From Adiantum capillus-veneris (taxonomy: Eukaryota; Streptophyta; Polypodiopsida; Polypodiales; Pteridaceae), in assembly GCA_014529385.2 (NCBI GenBank), contig CM043957.1:71323003-71383002 (forward strand): a stretch of 60,000 nt of DNA, given 5' to 3'. Of the stretch, positions 22,830-34,900 are shown in pieces. How positions within the stretch are numbered: the first letter of the stretch is position 1; each line of letters opens with the position of its first letter. The notes under the pieces are model-generated. The model made no database searches and was not told the DNA's origin. It saw only the letters and a program-made list of their open reading frames with translations. Both the position numbers and the translations under genes were made by a program.

Positions 22830-23110
22830 CTAGTTGAATCCCTCGCTGACATAATGATAGTGCACCTCAAGGTGCTTTGTGAAGCATGCAACACTAGGTT
22901 CTTTGCAACAACCAACAATACCCGACCATCCATGCAAAGTGCAAATATTGGTGGGAAATTGTTGTAAAAAACAATAAGCCATCTAGGCCATATATACCTT
23001 GTAAAAGCTATCTTTTACTTAGCCTTGCAACTAGAAATGGGAAAAGCAGAATGCTTCTTGCTTGACCATTATACGATGCTTCGTACTCAATCATGACGTG
23101 CATGATTTGC
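22830..23110 (-). pseudogene. Copia RNase H fragment
   Basis: On the minus strand this contains IEYEASYNGQARS, a decayed form of the (A)EYEA-S--A/KEA motif. About 180 bases further it contains KEPSVACFTKHLEVHYHYV, matching the K-P-x(5)-TKH-EV-YH-V motif near the end of copia RNase H. Stops separate the two pieces. No LTR could be assigned to it. Confidence 0.7.
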
Positions 23111-23399
23111 CAAGCCTAAAACAAAAACCACTTGTTGACATGCAAGTGTCATACGGTACGACCAATCCAAGATTGAAAAAATATGCATATCTTGCAGTAA
23201 TGATCCCTCTTTAGATTAAACAAGTCAAGGTGCGGAGTGCCACTTACATAGCAAAAGATCCTCTTAAACTAATTGACATCGCTTAGATTATGCTTAATCT
23301 TCTAGTTGTTGAAATTGTAAACTAAACGTTTTTTTTTTTTGCCATATATATAACATGAAAAGAATGCAATTGCCCTCAAGCACTACACATGCCTTGAGG

Positions 23400-24010
23400 G
23401 GGCAAGAATTCCATAAGTAGCTTGAACACAGACACAACAAAAATTAAAACAATGGTGCTACGAAAAACCTCTCGAGTGGTCTAGGCAACTCAGTGCATGG
23501 TGCAACTCTTTAACATTACTTGTTGCCCCTCTCTTAGCTCCTACAACATGAACGAGCTCAGGGCAAAGACTCACAATATTATCAAATTGAGCCACAACTA
23601 ATTTTTCCTTGAAGACTCAAAGGTTCCTAGAATTCCAGACCTGAGTAAGGTAACAAAATCTGGTGATTTGGATGCACACCGAAATGGCTTGGCTTTATAA
23701 ACCATGCCCTCCCATAATCAAGTTGTGTAAAGAAGATAATCTTTCAGGTCTTCCATACCCATTTGCAAACTTTAGTGGCCAGCCCCTGTGAGGCAGGGCA
23801 CTTGCTAAACAAATGCAGGGGGTCCTGAGAAGCCGATCTACAACTTGAGTAAGTGTTATTGCCGATCCTTCTAGCGCAAACCTTAATCCTTGTAGGCATG
23901 GATCCAAACCACCTTCCACATAAAGAACTTCATGTATTTAGGCCATTTGATCTCCCCGATGGGATTAACACTCTTTTGCCAACGCTCTTCCGACCAATTT
24001 TTGTTCCATA
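23400..24010 (-). pseudogene. LINE ORF2 3' end (zf-RVT and downstream tail)
   Basis: On the minus strand the order is WPKYMKFFMWKVVW, then SCRSASQDPLHLFSKCPASQ, then QVWNSRNLRVFKEK. This is the typical reverse-transcriptase zinc-binding domain that follows RT in plant LINEs, with its SH-F-CP cysteine/histidine cluster decayed, plus the tail seen again at 25860-26090. Several frameshifts interrupt it. Confidence 0.7.
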
Positions 24011-24039
24011 TTTGTTGAGTGTGGCAAACCGGGATGTAC

Positions 24040-24820
24040 ATTAGCCTCTTCTGGAGAGCATGGTTCAATGTAGGTGCAAGTTTAAAGCGATCCCTCTCAG
24101 ATTTGGTACGTTCTTTGGAGCATGTTTCAAGTGTAATGGGTTTGGTCACTTTGCTAGAGTGTGTCATCTGAATGGTGCAAATGAAGTAGTAGATGGTGGG
24201 GTAGAAAATGTATAAGCAACCACTTCCAAAGAACCAATAGTTTCCAACATGAAAGTCGAAGTTGCAATGCAAGGTGAAGGGGAGAGCATCAATGAAAATG
24301 AAGTGATCAATTCTCGCAAGATGGGAAGGACACCCCTCAGGACCACTCTGGTGTTGAGTTGACTTCAAATGTTAGCGACATTGGGCTCATTGACCCCATG
24401 ATGCATACAAAAGCATTGTGTGCCAAACCACTTATCTCGATGACGAATTAAAAGCAAGAATGAGATATCATGGCCTTGGATATGATGAACAAAGCAGAGC
24501 TTGCCTCTAAAGGGGGCCCATGGAAGGAGTTCACAGTGCAGGGTAAGATTTTGGCACCTCTCTAGACATTCCTTAAGCTTGGTGGTAGTAGGGGAACTAG
24601 CACAAAAGTGTAACAAAGTAGTTGCAACCCTGGAATGGGGGAAGAAGTTCAGATACTTTAGGGGCTCCTATCTTCGTTGGTCCCCTTGGCTCTCCACACT
24701 TGGAAGGGGCTCCTTCAACCCTTTTTGGAGTTGCTCAACAGGTAAGAAACAAATGGATCTCTAAATTATCTCATATTTGGGATGAGAGAAACCTCTGTTG
24801 GAAGATGTGGAGGTTTTAGT
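24040..24820 (+). pseudogene. LINE fragment: ORF1 zinc knuckle plus ORF2 scrap
   Basis: On the plus strand AWFNVGASLKR is followed after a frameshift by RFGTFFGACFKCNGFGHFAR and VCHL. This is the end of a DUF4283-type ORF1 with a CCHC knuckle and is closely similar to the ORF1 at 59.3-59.45 kb. About 500 bases further, QVRNKWISKLSHIWDERN resembles the region after RT in ORF2. The middle of the element is therefore deleted. It lies between minus-strand LINE pieces. Confidence 0.6.
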
Positions 24821-25107
24821 GCTTCAACATAGTTTGGGTTTGTATAAAAGGCTTCTAATCAGTAGACTCTTGGAAGTGTTATCATCATCACCTTCACCCA
24901 TCTTCGGGTCAGGACTCAGAGATAGACTGGAAAGTTTGGCATTGGCCAAAAGATAGAGTGTTCTCGCTCCCCAAGACCTAGGATACCTACAATGAGCTAG
25001 CATGCAAAGCCGACTAGCATATACACACCTTATTTGCAACGGACCCCAACTTTCCCTGCAATGGTACGAACAGAGGAGTACCCATGGTACTTGCAAGGTC
25101 TCTGAAA

Positions 25108-25509
25108 TTATCCCACACAGATCGGCAAGTTGATAAAGTCAACCCACATCAGGTACATATCCTTGAAGTACTCTGGAGATTCGAAGGATGGATTCCATGG
25201 TAGAACACAAACAAGGGAGTGGTTAAAGTACATCGGGCTTTTTACCAAGACTCTGTCAGTTACAATAGGGTCATTGAACCGAACAATGTAGAACTGTTTG
25301 GTCAAGTATTGAACATAGTCAAACGTTCCGGTATGGTTGAGGATTGTAGGGCTGGATAGCCATCTGATGAGATCTGCGTGGGATGGCACCCTACTCATAA
25401 AGCCAAACACCACGGACGAGCTAGCCACCGTGGCAAGCTGGTATTTAACTAGTGCCAGTGGGACCGATACTGTGCATGCATTTTGCACTTCAACCAAGTG
25501 TGGCACATC
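25108..25509 (-). pseudogene. LINE ORF1 fragment (DUF4283)
   Basis: A 132-codon frame on the minus strand reads LATVASSSVVFGF, LIRWLSSPTIL and YLTKQFYIVRF in order. It then has SLVCVLPWNPSFE and VDFINLP. The same blocks in the same order occur in the plus-strand ORF1 at 58.8-59.4 kb, which also has VLVDFVGLPSWLW. This is the nucleic-acid-binding DUF4283 part of plant L1-type ORF1. Only this part survives. Confidence 0.75.
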
Positions 25510-25859
25510 TCAATATATTTTTTCTAACAGAAAGTAAAACCTTCATCACAATACTTGACCCGAATCTTTAAATAACGATGAAAGAACACCAATATGATAT
25601 CAAAAGCTTTGTAATTTACTGTTTGTGACTTTATAATACAACAACCACTCACAATTGTGAGTTTTGAAGAAAAGAGAACACCAAAGATGATGTCACGATT
25701 ATGTCAACAACTGAGGTCAAATGAGCCCTCCTTTCTTAGCATCCTATAATCCACACAAAGAACAATAAGTAAAGGTAGATACAATGGTTTTTTTTTTTTT
25801 TTTTTGCAAAATTCACAATTGTGAGTAGATTATATTGACATAGCAAAAACCCTTGGCTA

Positions 25860-26090
25860 GTGAACAACCCACCCTTTCACCCAAGAAAGTAAGTCATAAT
25901 GGCATCAATGGCCTTGCTCCATTCATCATAGTTAATCTGTTTTCCAAAGGCAATGACTGCCTCCCTACTTTTTTGGACTATCCTCGTGAACTTAAATGTT
26001 TCCAATGTGTGCTCAAATACTCGACCGTTCCTTGCCTTCCAAACATGACTAAAATAGTAGTACCTCACCATTTGCGTGACTATGTGTAAC
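25860..26090 (-). pseudogene. LINE ORF2 tail fragment
   Basis: The minus strand reads YYYFSHVWKARNGRVFEHTL and then FKFTRIVQKSREAV. This corresponds to the tail QVWNSRNLRVFKEK in the piece at 23.4-24.0 kb. It is a separate LINE 3' end. Confidence 0.55.
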
Positions 26091-26114
26091 GCTTGACTCT
26101 TGAATATCTTTCCT

Positions 26115-26775
26115 GTAAGGGTTTTAGGCCAAGTGGTTGCCAGGCCAAGTGGTTGCCTAAAGGCAATGGCCGGCCGCCCATATTCATTCTTAGCTAATAT
26201 ATAAACAATAAGGAGATAGAGATGGTTACTCTAAAGCTCCATCAACAGGTTGTGTAGTGTCTCATCATCTCCTTTCCCCTTCTCTCCTTCCCTCTCTTGC
26301 ACTCACGGATTACACTCCCACAAGTGGTACAGAGCACAGGAGATCATCATCAGCATCCCCGGCTACAGCAAGCCTAACGAGGAGGGAATCTTGAGGAAAT
26401 TGAAACTCAAAGAATAGAGTGTGCAAGCTTTTTCTAAAAGGTGTCGAGCAGTTAAGTCGACAGCAGATCGAGCTTGGGAGTAGCTGTCGGCTCAAACACA
26501 CACACTCTGCATGCGCGGACAAGGAGCATCAACGATTACAGAAGGGGCAGCAAGAGCACAGAGGAGTGGATCTCAGACGAGAAACACACTCAATTTGAGC
26601 CGTGAGCTGTGCAGCAGAACCGTGACTCCTCCTTCTCCACTTGTCAGACAATCTGACATTTGGACAGTGTACTGAAAATTAAATTTGTTTTTAAAACTTT
26701 GATTACACTTCAATGTGTGCAAGGGCTCGCTCCCACCAAAAGCCCTCCACAACATGGCTCCCCCCCTCACACACG

Positions 26776-26818
<43 letters not shown>
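26115..26818 (+). mobile_element. Truncated copia element: 5' LTR, primer site and part of leader
   Basis: An LTR of about 208 bp (26115-26322; TGTAAGGGTTTTAGGCC to ACTCCCACA) is followed at 26325 by TGGTACAGAGCA, a one-base-deleted primer site. LTR end and leader resemble those of the element at 3580 (CCCTTCTCCTTCCCTCTCTTGCAC, then the AGCA-rich leader and a GTGTGCAAG block). The leader ends in a (GA)n run at 26778-26818, where the LTR of the minus-strand chromovirus begins. No gag or pol follows. Confidence 0.75.
26778..26818. repeat. (GA)n microsatellite at a transposon junction
   Basis: 41 bases of uninterrupted GA at the end of the copia leader. Confidence 0.97.
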
Positions 26819-26821
<3 letters not shown>

Positions 26822-26822
<1 letters not shown>

Positions 26823-28471
26823 TCTAATGGAATTGGCCTATTAACTTGAGAGTAGCGGAAATTCAAGAGAGTACTTTCATGAAATTACTTCGTGAGCATA
26901 GCGGGTGAACATAATTGATGGTAGCAACATAAACATAACATTTGGTTAACTTGGCATGAACAATACTTTTGCAAGAGAGAGAATTTAGAGAACATGACAA
27001 CAATTGAGGACAGGATTTATGTGGAGCCTGGTCTCCCTCCAATAGGCATTTGTATTAAGATTTCTCCCATCAAGAGAGACTTGTTACAATACAATCTTTG
27101 TGTTCCTTGTGATCTAGGTGATGCAATGAAGATGGAAAGCTTCATGCATCATGAGCATAACATAAACTTTGAGGAAAGCATTAACTATCCCAAGCCTCAG
27201 TCCCAAGACCTCAAACACCTTCGAAGGTGGAGAGAGCTAGCAGGGAATGAGGGTAGGGAAGAGGAAGAAGAAACATTTCATAGGAGAAATAATTAGTTCC
27301 TCACTTATTATCATCACTCTTCTTGCTATCATAAATAATAGCATAGTAATGAAGATGGCAAGCTTAAGCATTGAAGCATGGATCTTGGTTGGATTTGCAC
27401 TCCATAGCCAAGAGGGTCGGTGTAGGCTCTCAACCTCTACTTGCTTGGAGAAGAAGAGGGAGCTCTTGCACTTTGCACAATGCACAGTGAGAGTGTGTGT
27501 AAATGTGTGTGGGAGAGTATACCCCCTAAGCAAGCCCCTAGCTTCCTTGGTCGAACCCCCCTTGTAGCTCATGCTTGAAGCTCATTGGACCCCTCTAGGC
27601 CTAGTTAATCACGAGGTAAATCAAGTAACAAGGGTAGCCGTGGGACAAGTGCCCCCCTTTCCCCTTTGAGAGAGAGGACTTGATAAATGTAAAAACAATT
27701 AATTAAAATTTTTAATTTATCATTGGACCCCTTGGGTGGCCAACCAATAGGATTTAGGCACACCATTAGGGCAACATAAGGAGGAACTTGACAAGTGTCC
27801 CTTTTGCTTTCTTTGTACTAGGCATCCCTTGTGTGAGTGTTCTCTCTCATCCCCCCTCATGTAGGGCTTGTCCCCTCCTTGTAGGGATTGGTATTGACTT
27901 CTTTTGCACACCTCAAGCCACTCAACTTTGGGCCTAGTTCTTACCACAAGCTTGGCCCTTAAGCCCCTCAAGCTTGGGTTGGGTTCTCATCTCAAGTACA
28001 ACCCTAGCATCTCAAGCATGACAAGCACCTCACGCATCTCAAGCATGACAAGCACCTCAAGCATCTCAATCATCAAGCACCTCAAGCATCTCAAGCATCT
28101 CAGTCATCAGGCACCTCAAGCACCTCAAGAACCTTAGTCATTAAGCATGACAAGCACCTGAAGCACCTTAAGCTTGGGCCGGGTTCCCACATCAAGCTCA
28201 ACCCTAGCTTACCTAAGGTCAAAGGACTTTTACACTAATTATTGGAGGTCTTCAATGAAGCTAACCCTAAGGTCTTATGCTCCATTAGTTAGCCTTGCTC
28301 TTTGATAGACCAGCTCTCATTTGGGTCCCTTTACCATTAGCTCCGTGTTGAGATAGATCTATACGCACATGTCTATATCTTAACCCTTGGTCCTGTTTAT
28401 TCTTCCACATTAAGTGATCAGTTTAATATGAGAAAATCATTTGCGTTGGTTAGATATTAGATTTTATGACA
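26822..28471 (-). repeat. 3' LTR of the old chromovirus
   Basis: On the plus strand it ends TTTTATGACA at 28471, complementary to the LTR start TGTCATAA of the inserted copy, and is preceded in element order by a purine tract (complement of TTACCTCTCTCTTG). Long similarity to the inverted complement of 29956-31541 is visible, for example GGAGCCTGGTCTCCCTCC and AGTGCAATGAAGATG-like blocks. The low end is decayed, so 26822 is approximate. The 106-codon plus frame at 27247-27567 is LTR sequence. Confidence 0.8.
27985..28185. repeat. Minisatellite of CATCTCAAGCA/GCACCTCAAG words in the old LTR
   Basis: About ten imperfect copies of a 9-12 base word (CTCAAGCATCTCAAGCAC) occur. They are absent from the younger LTRs of the same family, so this is a local expansion. 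Confidence 0.85.
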
Positions 28472-28712
28472 TTACCTCTCTCTTGAAATCATAGTCGTCC
28501 TCAACTATGGGGTAGAAGAGATAAAGCCTCAATCATTAGTCAGTCTTACTTAGCGTGTAGAGGATCCCTTTTTACCCTACGATATCTTTCCAAGATGGAT
28601 GACCAATCCATTTGGTGCTTGGGAGACATAGCTGCCCGCAAGCATGTTTGCTCTTTAGTCCATTTCATTCTCCCAAAGTAGAGTGAAAAATTATACTTGG
28701 TGTTTGAAAGAC

Positions 28713-28905
28713 GTCGTTATCACAAACATGATTCTAAGCATGCATACTACTTAAATTTGTACACAATTAAAAAGAGAACTAGTCTTATAAGACAAAAAGA
28801 GAACTAGTCTTGAGAGAAGTCGTTATCACAAACATGATTCTAAGCATGCATACTATTTAAATTTGTGCACAATTAAAAAGAGAACCAGTCTTATAAGACA
28901 AAAAC
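28713..28905. repeat. Two-copy tandem duplication, period 106 bp
   Basis: GTCGTTATCACAAACATGAT through the ACTAGTCTTATAAGAC segment is repeated with a few substitutions. It lies between the stop of pol and the 3' LTR of the old chromovirus. Confidence 0.9.
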
Positions 28906-28937
28906 ATGGGTCATTTAAAAGAAATTTATACATTTGC

Positions 28938-29955
28938 TTACTCTAATGTAGCATTGATAAGGTTTATACTATCCTTAAGCTTGTATTCCTGGCATCCATC
29001 TAGCATCTTCAAAAGGATAATTTTTGAACTTAATAAGATACCGTCGGATAATCTTACCATGTGGTAGTACCTTGTCTTTATGCCAAAGGATAGCTTCAGG
29101 TTGTAGCACCTCTTCTTGGGCTTCAACTTTGAGAGGGTCTTCAATAATTGGTTCACTTGGTGGCTCTCCTTTGTAGGGCTTGAGTAGGCTCACATGAAAA
29201 GCATTGTGTATGAGCCAATGGTTGGGCAACTTGAGTTGGTAAGCCGTCTCATTGATAGGCTTCAAGATCTGGAACGGACCATAGTGTCTTTTTGCTAGCT
29301 TAGCATAATACTTTTGATGGCCCGTATGATTTTTGCCCGTGAGCCTCAGGAAACTTAAGCAAGACCCAATCATTTTCTTTGAACGTTAAGGCCCTTCTAT
29401 GCTTGTCAGCAAACAGCTTTTTGCCTTTATTGAGAGATGGATATAGCCACCTTAATCTTTTGAAAAGATTCTTGTAGGTCACGGCTATACTCATTGATAG
29501 GAGAAGATCCATGTACTTTGAGTAGCAAGGGAGTTTTATGTCTTCCCTCAATGATCTCAAAAGGTTCTTTTCCCATAGAAGTATGTACAGTATTATTGTA
29601 GGCATACTCTACAAGAGGTAAGTACTTTTCCCATTGTGAGCATTGATCTACTTCGGTAACATAAGTCTTGAGTAGATCGAATATCATAAGACTGGCTATC
29701 TCACTTTGGCCATCCGTTTGTGGGTGATAGGCTGAAGAGAAATCCAATCTTGTTCCTAGATTTTCAAAGAGACCTTTCCAAAAATTATTGGTCCTTCTAG
29801 GATCTCTATCTAACACGATGGATGTTGGTAATCCATGGTGTTTGAAAATCTGAGATATGACCGTATTCCCATCGATAGACTTAGGCAATCCAAAGTTGAA
29901 ATCCATGGATATACTCTCCCATGGTGAATTTGGGATAGGCAATGGTTGGAGTAAT
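28938..29955 (-). pseudogene. Old chromovirus pol, C-terminal part (integrase end and chromodomain-like tail)
   Basis: From high to low coordinates the minus strand gives LLQPLPIPNSPWESISMDF (with the first catalytic D), VLDRDPRRTNNFWK (second D) and DGQSEIASL (catalytic E). These are followed by HVSLLKPYKGEPPSEPI and a tail ending KFKNYPFEDARWM, like a weak chromodomain. Compared with the inserted copy at 35715-36887 there is an internal deletion after GNTV and at least two frameshifts (near 29427 and 29330), so it is not functional. Confidence 0.9.
29951..29955 (+). other. Left target-site duplication of the inserted chromovirus
   Basis: GTAAT lies just before the 5' LTR. The matching GTAGT follows the 3' LTR at 38837-38841, one base different. 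Removing the element and one copy restores continuity with the homologous integrase sequence. Confidence 0.8.
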
Positions 29956-31541
29956 TGTCATAATAATCAATATCTAATTCTCCTAAATGATTTTCTCATA
30001 TTAAACTGATCATTTAATGTGGGGAAGTTCCAGGGGAGAAAAAGCTAGAATATTGGTTAAGCTAGCAGATCGGCCACAGTAGGGATCCAAAGGAGGGAAA
30101 ATAGGGATCCAAACGGGGGCCATCTGCAAAAGAGCCATGTGCAACAATGGGCTAAAAAGACCCTAAGGTTCAGCCCATTAAGACTTCCAAAATGCTAAGG
30201 TTCCAAAATTCAAAGGTTGTGTCCAAAGGGTTAAAGCTTAGGGGGGATTGGATGCTTTGTGTGCTCTCCAAAGTCAACACATATCCCTACATGGGAGGGG
30301 GCAAACCCTTCTTCTAGGGGATGAGAGAGAAAGCCACACACACACAGAGGCTCCCTTTACACAAAGAGAATGAGGGACACATGTCAGCTCCCTAGGCCAG
30401 ATGCCGACAAGGTGTGCCCAGTTTCTATTGGATGACCCTTGAAGTGGACCAATGAGAATTAAGCTAGATTAAATCTAGTTTAATTAATTTAAAAACATTT
30501 AATAAAAGAAACCAATGAGAATTAAGTCTCCTAGAAGACTATTGGGCAGTCTCACAAGGGGTCCAATGAGCATTCAGGAGCCCAATGGCTTGCCTGATTC
30601 CTATTGGCCAGGAGGCAAAGGGGTCCAATGAGAGTTTAGTTTAATTATTTAATAACCTAAAGCTCTCACAAAAGGGGAAAGGGGGACACATGTCAGAAGG
30701 CTATCACTTATGCTGCTTAATAATCATTGGCTTGACTTGGGGAGAGCCAATGAGGGCTCAGCAAGAGAAAATAGCAAGAGGGCTCGCCCAAGAGAGAGAG
30801 GGGGATGATTTTTGCAGGGCATTATCACACACACACTCACACAATCTCATGTGTGAAGAAAGAGAAGACTATCTCTTCCCAAGCTTTAATGGAGAGCTCA
30901 TCACCTACTCCAAGCTTGCGAGATAGAAGCCTACAAAGACACACTCTTGGCTTGTGGATGCAAATCCAACCAAGAGCCAAGCTTCAATGCATGCTCATCT
31001 CCTCTACCAAGCTAATTACTAAGCTAAAGCTATGCTAATATGAGTGATTATGTGAGGAGATGTACATCTTTCTCGTAAGATACTCCTTCTTCCTCTCAAT
31101 CTACTCTCATACCCTGCTAGCTCTCACCATCTTCGAAGGTGTGTGAGGTCTTGGGTCTGAGAACGGGGATAATTAAAGTTGTGTTTGTTAAGTGTTTTGC
31201 TTAGTGCATGAAGCTTTCATCTTCATTGCACTAGCTAGTCTTGAAGGAACACAAAGAATTGTATTGTACAATGTCTCTCTTGATGGGAGAAACCATAATA
31301 CAAAGCCTTTTGGAGGGGGGACCGGCTCCATGCAAATCCGGTCCTCAACTGTTGTCAATAGCTTAATTTCTCTCTCTTTTGAAAGTATTGTTGATGCTAT
31401 CTAACTAGGTGTTATGCTTTTTGTTGCTCTCTCCACCCAAGCACTCTTGTAATTCTCATTAGGAATCTATTCTAATGAAATGCCCACTATGTTCATGCTA
31501 ATTTCCGCTACACATAAGTTTTTAGACCATTAAATGTTACA
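29956..31541 (+). repeat. 5' LTR of the inserted chromovirus
   Basis: Starts TGTCATAATAATCAATATC and ends TTAAATGTTACA. Small open frames inside (30690-30926, 30805-31038, 31192-31404) recur identically in the 3' LTR and are not genes. A GTTTAATTAATTTAAA-type AT-rich patch and CA/AG runs lie in the middle. Confidence 0.95.
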
Positions 31542-31542
31542 T

Positions 31543-31555
31543 TGGTATCAGAGCA
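31543..31555 (+). other. tRNA-Met primer binding site of the inserted chromovirus
   Basis: TGGTATCAGAGCA starts one base after the LTR end. Confidence 0.93.
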
Positions 31556-31958
31556 CAAGGTTTCTCTTTTCTTGCTCAAGAAGGGAGGTCCTCAAGCTAG
31601 CTACAAATGGTTGGTATTATTAATTGCCTGTGAGTAAGTAGAATAGGGATTTTTCAGCCTTGCAGTGCGCCTGCGTTTGTGCAGTTAACGGGGCATCACC
31701 GTCGAGAGCTATGGTTTTAATAGTGGAGTCCTATGGGGCTTGCCTACGGCTTAACCACTATTGAGCTATTAGAAGCTTGACAGGAGCCGGTGCTGTTTTG
31801 GTGTCGAAAGACCCTCTCTTCTATTCCTTGCAATTAATGGTATTCGAGCCGCGGGTACAGTAGCTTGAGTGCTTTTTCTAAAGGGGTAAAGAGGAGTAGC
31901 AACTAGGGCTTGAAGTGCCAAAGTACACCTAAAAAGTTTACACCTAAAAGTTGTTAGA

Positions 31959-34900
31959 ATGGCTGAAAATAGTAAAGAGAGTGAAATTAATGTTGATAAC
32001 TTTGATTTTGCTCATGAGCAAGCTACTAATGATGCTTCAATGCTTGTTAACTATCTTGTTACTAGGCTTCAACAAGCCATGAGCAATCCATCTCTCCAAA
32101 GTGAAGTGCAATGGTAGCTCCGTGCTCACGGGATTCTCCAAGCTCATCACCATGACGAGAGAACACCTAGGAAGCCTCCTTGTGAGACTACCAAAAGAGG
32201 TCTCTCTCCAATTCGGGAAGAAGAAGAGAATCCATATGAAGGGCTCAAGAATTTACTTCTTGATGATGCATCTCCTTCCCAAAGGAGAAATCAAGAGCCT
32301 CCACCGAAGGAACGAGAAAGAAGCGAGTCTCCCGCCACCTCGGCGGAGATGGCTCCACGAAGACGGCGGGCTAAACGCTCTCCATCACCACCAAAGCGGA
32401 GAAGACCATCACACTCTTCTCCAAGCCATAATTCAAAGAGGGATGATAAAAAGCAAGAGAAGAAAAAGACGAGAAAGAGGACACCCTCTTCTCCATCTTC
32501 TTCATCCTCTTCCTCTTATGAAAGCGATGGTGAAGACGACAAAGATCAAGACAAGAAAAAGGCGAGAAAGAGGTCACCCTCTTCTCCACCTTCTTCAAAT
32601 TCTTCATCTTCTGAAGAAAGTGATGGTGCAACCTTTGAACCATAAAAAAGAAGAGGCCATAGGAAATCCTATGCCGCATGGAAGAGGTCGTCCAAATTGA
32701 AGAAATTCAAAGAGGGAGGGAAGAGCATCTCTTTCCTTACCTATGATGGTACCTTTGGTGCTACGGACAAAGTCTTGGCCTTTATCCAGCAATTTGATGC
32801 GGCGTTTGGAGATGAGGGCTTCACGGAGTCCTCTAAGCTATGCCATGTAGCTATGCACTTTCAAAAGTCCGCCAGACAATGGTGGTCTAGCCTACGAGCC
32901 AACGGTGAAGCTCCACGAATATGGAAAGCTTTAAGAGCTTCCATTATGAAGCAGTTTTTGGCCACCGATGCCAAAGACAAAGTACTCACCGAATGGCGAA
33001 GCTTAAAGCTCTCTCCCAGTGAATCCATCCACAAATATGTAGACAAGTTTTGGGACCTACAACTCAAAGCCACTGTCTTCAAAAAGTTGGATTTTGGAGA
33101 GCAAAAGCAACAATTTTGTGCGGGCTTAACCGAAGAAATGGCGGAGTATGTCAACTCCCAAAGGCCACGTACCATATCGGCGGTAATACACCATACTATG
33201 GTGGCCTCTCGAATCAATTTCCAAACGGGGGCTAAAAGAAATAATAAGCCCCCGAAAAACAAGGATTCCAATGAGCCTAAGGGGAAGGACAATGTCCAAA
33301 AGTCTCCTAAGGGCAACTCCAACAAAGCTAAAGAGAAGGGAGTTTACAAAGGTAAGAATAAACTCTCTCCTGAAGAGCTTGAGCGTTATCATAAGGATAA
33401 CCGGTGTTTCAAGTGCGGCGAACAAGGGCATGCGTACCGCGCTTGTCCCCAAAAGAACAACCGCCAAGATCCTCCTAGAGCTTCCTTGGTTGAAATCCAA
33501 GAGGAGGAGACTCACCAAACTCACCACAAAGGATCTCCTCTATGCCATGCTTGGGGAAAGGTAAGAGAACATGATGCTTTTATTCTCTTTGACCCTGGTT
33601 CTACTCACAATTTTATATCTATAGAGTTAGCCACCAAGCTAGGCATACAATCCTATGATATGGGAGATGTCCTACCCGCAGACACTTCCTTCAAGGGGCA
33701 AGAAGCTTCAGTCACTCCCTTAATCGGGAAATTGAGGTTTCATGTCCAAGGCTATGTGGACAAAGAGGACTTCTTTATCTCTCCTCTCAAGCATGAGGAT
33801 GTAATCCTAGGGGCACCATGGTTTGACCGCCTGACTGCCGATGTTAAATTTCCTGAAAGGAGAATCTCCTTTAAGTTCAGGGAAAAAGACATGTATATAG
33901 ATGCTAAGGAAATGGGTAACACTATCCCCATTGTACATACACCAGCTTTCAACAAGTCAATAAAGAGCTCTATTTCCGTGTACATGATTTTTGTTAAAGA
34001 CTCTCAAAATGAACCTAATGCTTTAGCAAAAGAAAATAAAAGCAACCAAAAGGAATTAGAGTTATCCAATTTTCTCAAGGGGTTTCAAGATGTTTTTATT
34101 GACGACATCCCTTGTGAGCTACCTCCTAAACGAGGTAATGATGACCATGCAATTGAACTTCTTCCAGGAAGTTCACCGCCTAACAAACCTCCTTATAGAG
34201 TTTCTCAAGCTCAACAAGAGGAGATTATGCGGCAAGTGCATGAGTTAGTTAAGAAGGGTATGGTTAGGCCAAGCTCATCTCCATTTTGCTCACCTGTGCT
34301 ATTAGTGCAAAAGAAAGACGACACATATCGTATGTGTGTCGACTATAGAGCACTAAATAGGATCACTATCAAGAATAGGTTTCCCGTTCCACGGGTAGAA
34401 GACCTATTTGATAAGCTACAAGGATCGACCTACTTCAGTAGGATTGACCTAAAAAGTGGCTATCATCAAATAAGGATAGTTGATCAAGACATTGTAAAGA
34501 CCGCATTTCGCACCACATTTGGTCTTTACGAATACATTGTCATGCCTTTTGGCTTGACCAATGCACCAGCCACATTCAACCGCTTGATGGAGAAGCTGTT
34601 CAGGCCTCATCGAATCTTCACTGGAGTGTTCTTTGATGATATTATCATCTACTCTAATTCAGTGGAGGAACACAAGCAACACCTCCAGGTAATATTTCAA
34701 GTTTTAAGAGAGAATAAACTTTATGTTAATCGAAAGAAAAGTGAATTTTTCTTGCAAGAGATTCAGTATTTAGGTCATATTATCTCTCAAGATGGCATCC
34801 AAATGGATCCATCTAAGTTAGAGGTAATAAAAGGATGGCCTAAACCAAGGAATCTTCATGAACTAAGAAGCTTTATAGGTATGTGTGCATACTATAGACG

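Noticed and set aside
30690-31404. Three small frames also present at 37985-38699
   Set aside because: They are identical because they lie in the two LTRs of one element. No domain and no coding context.
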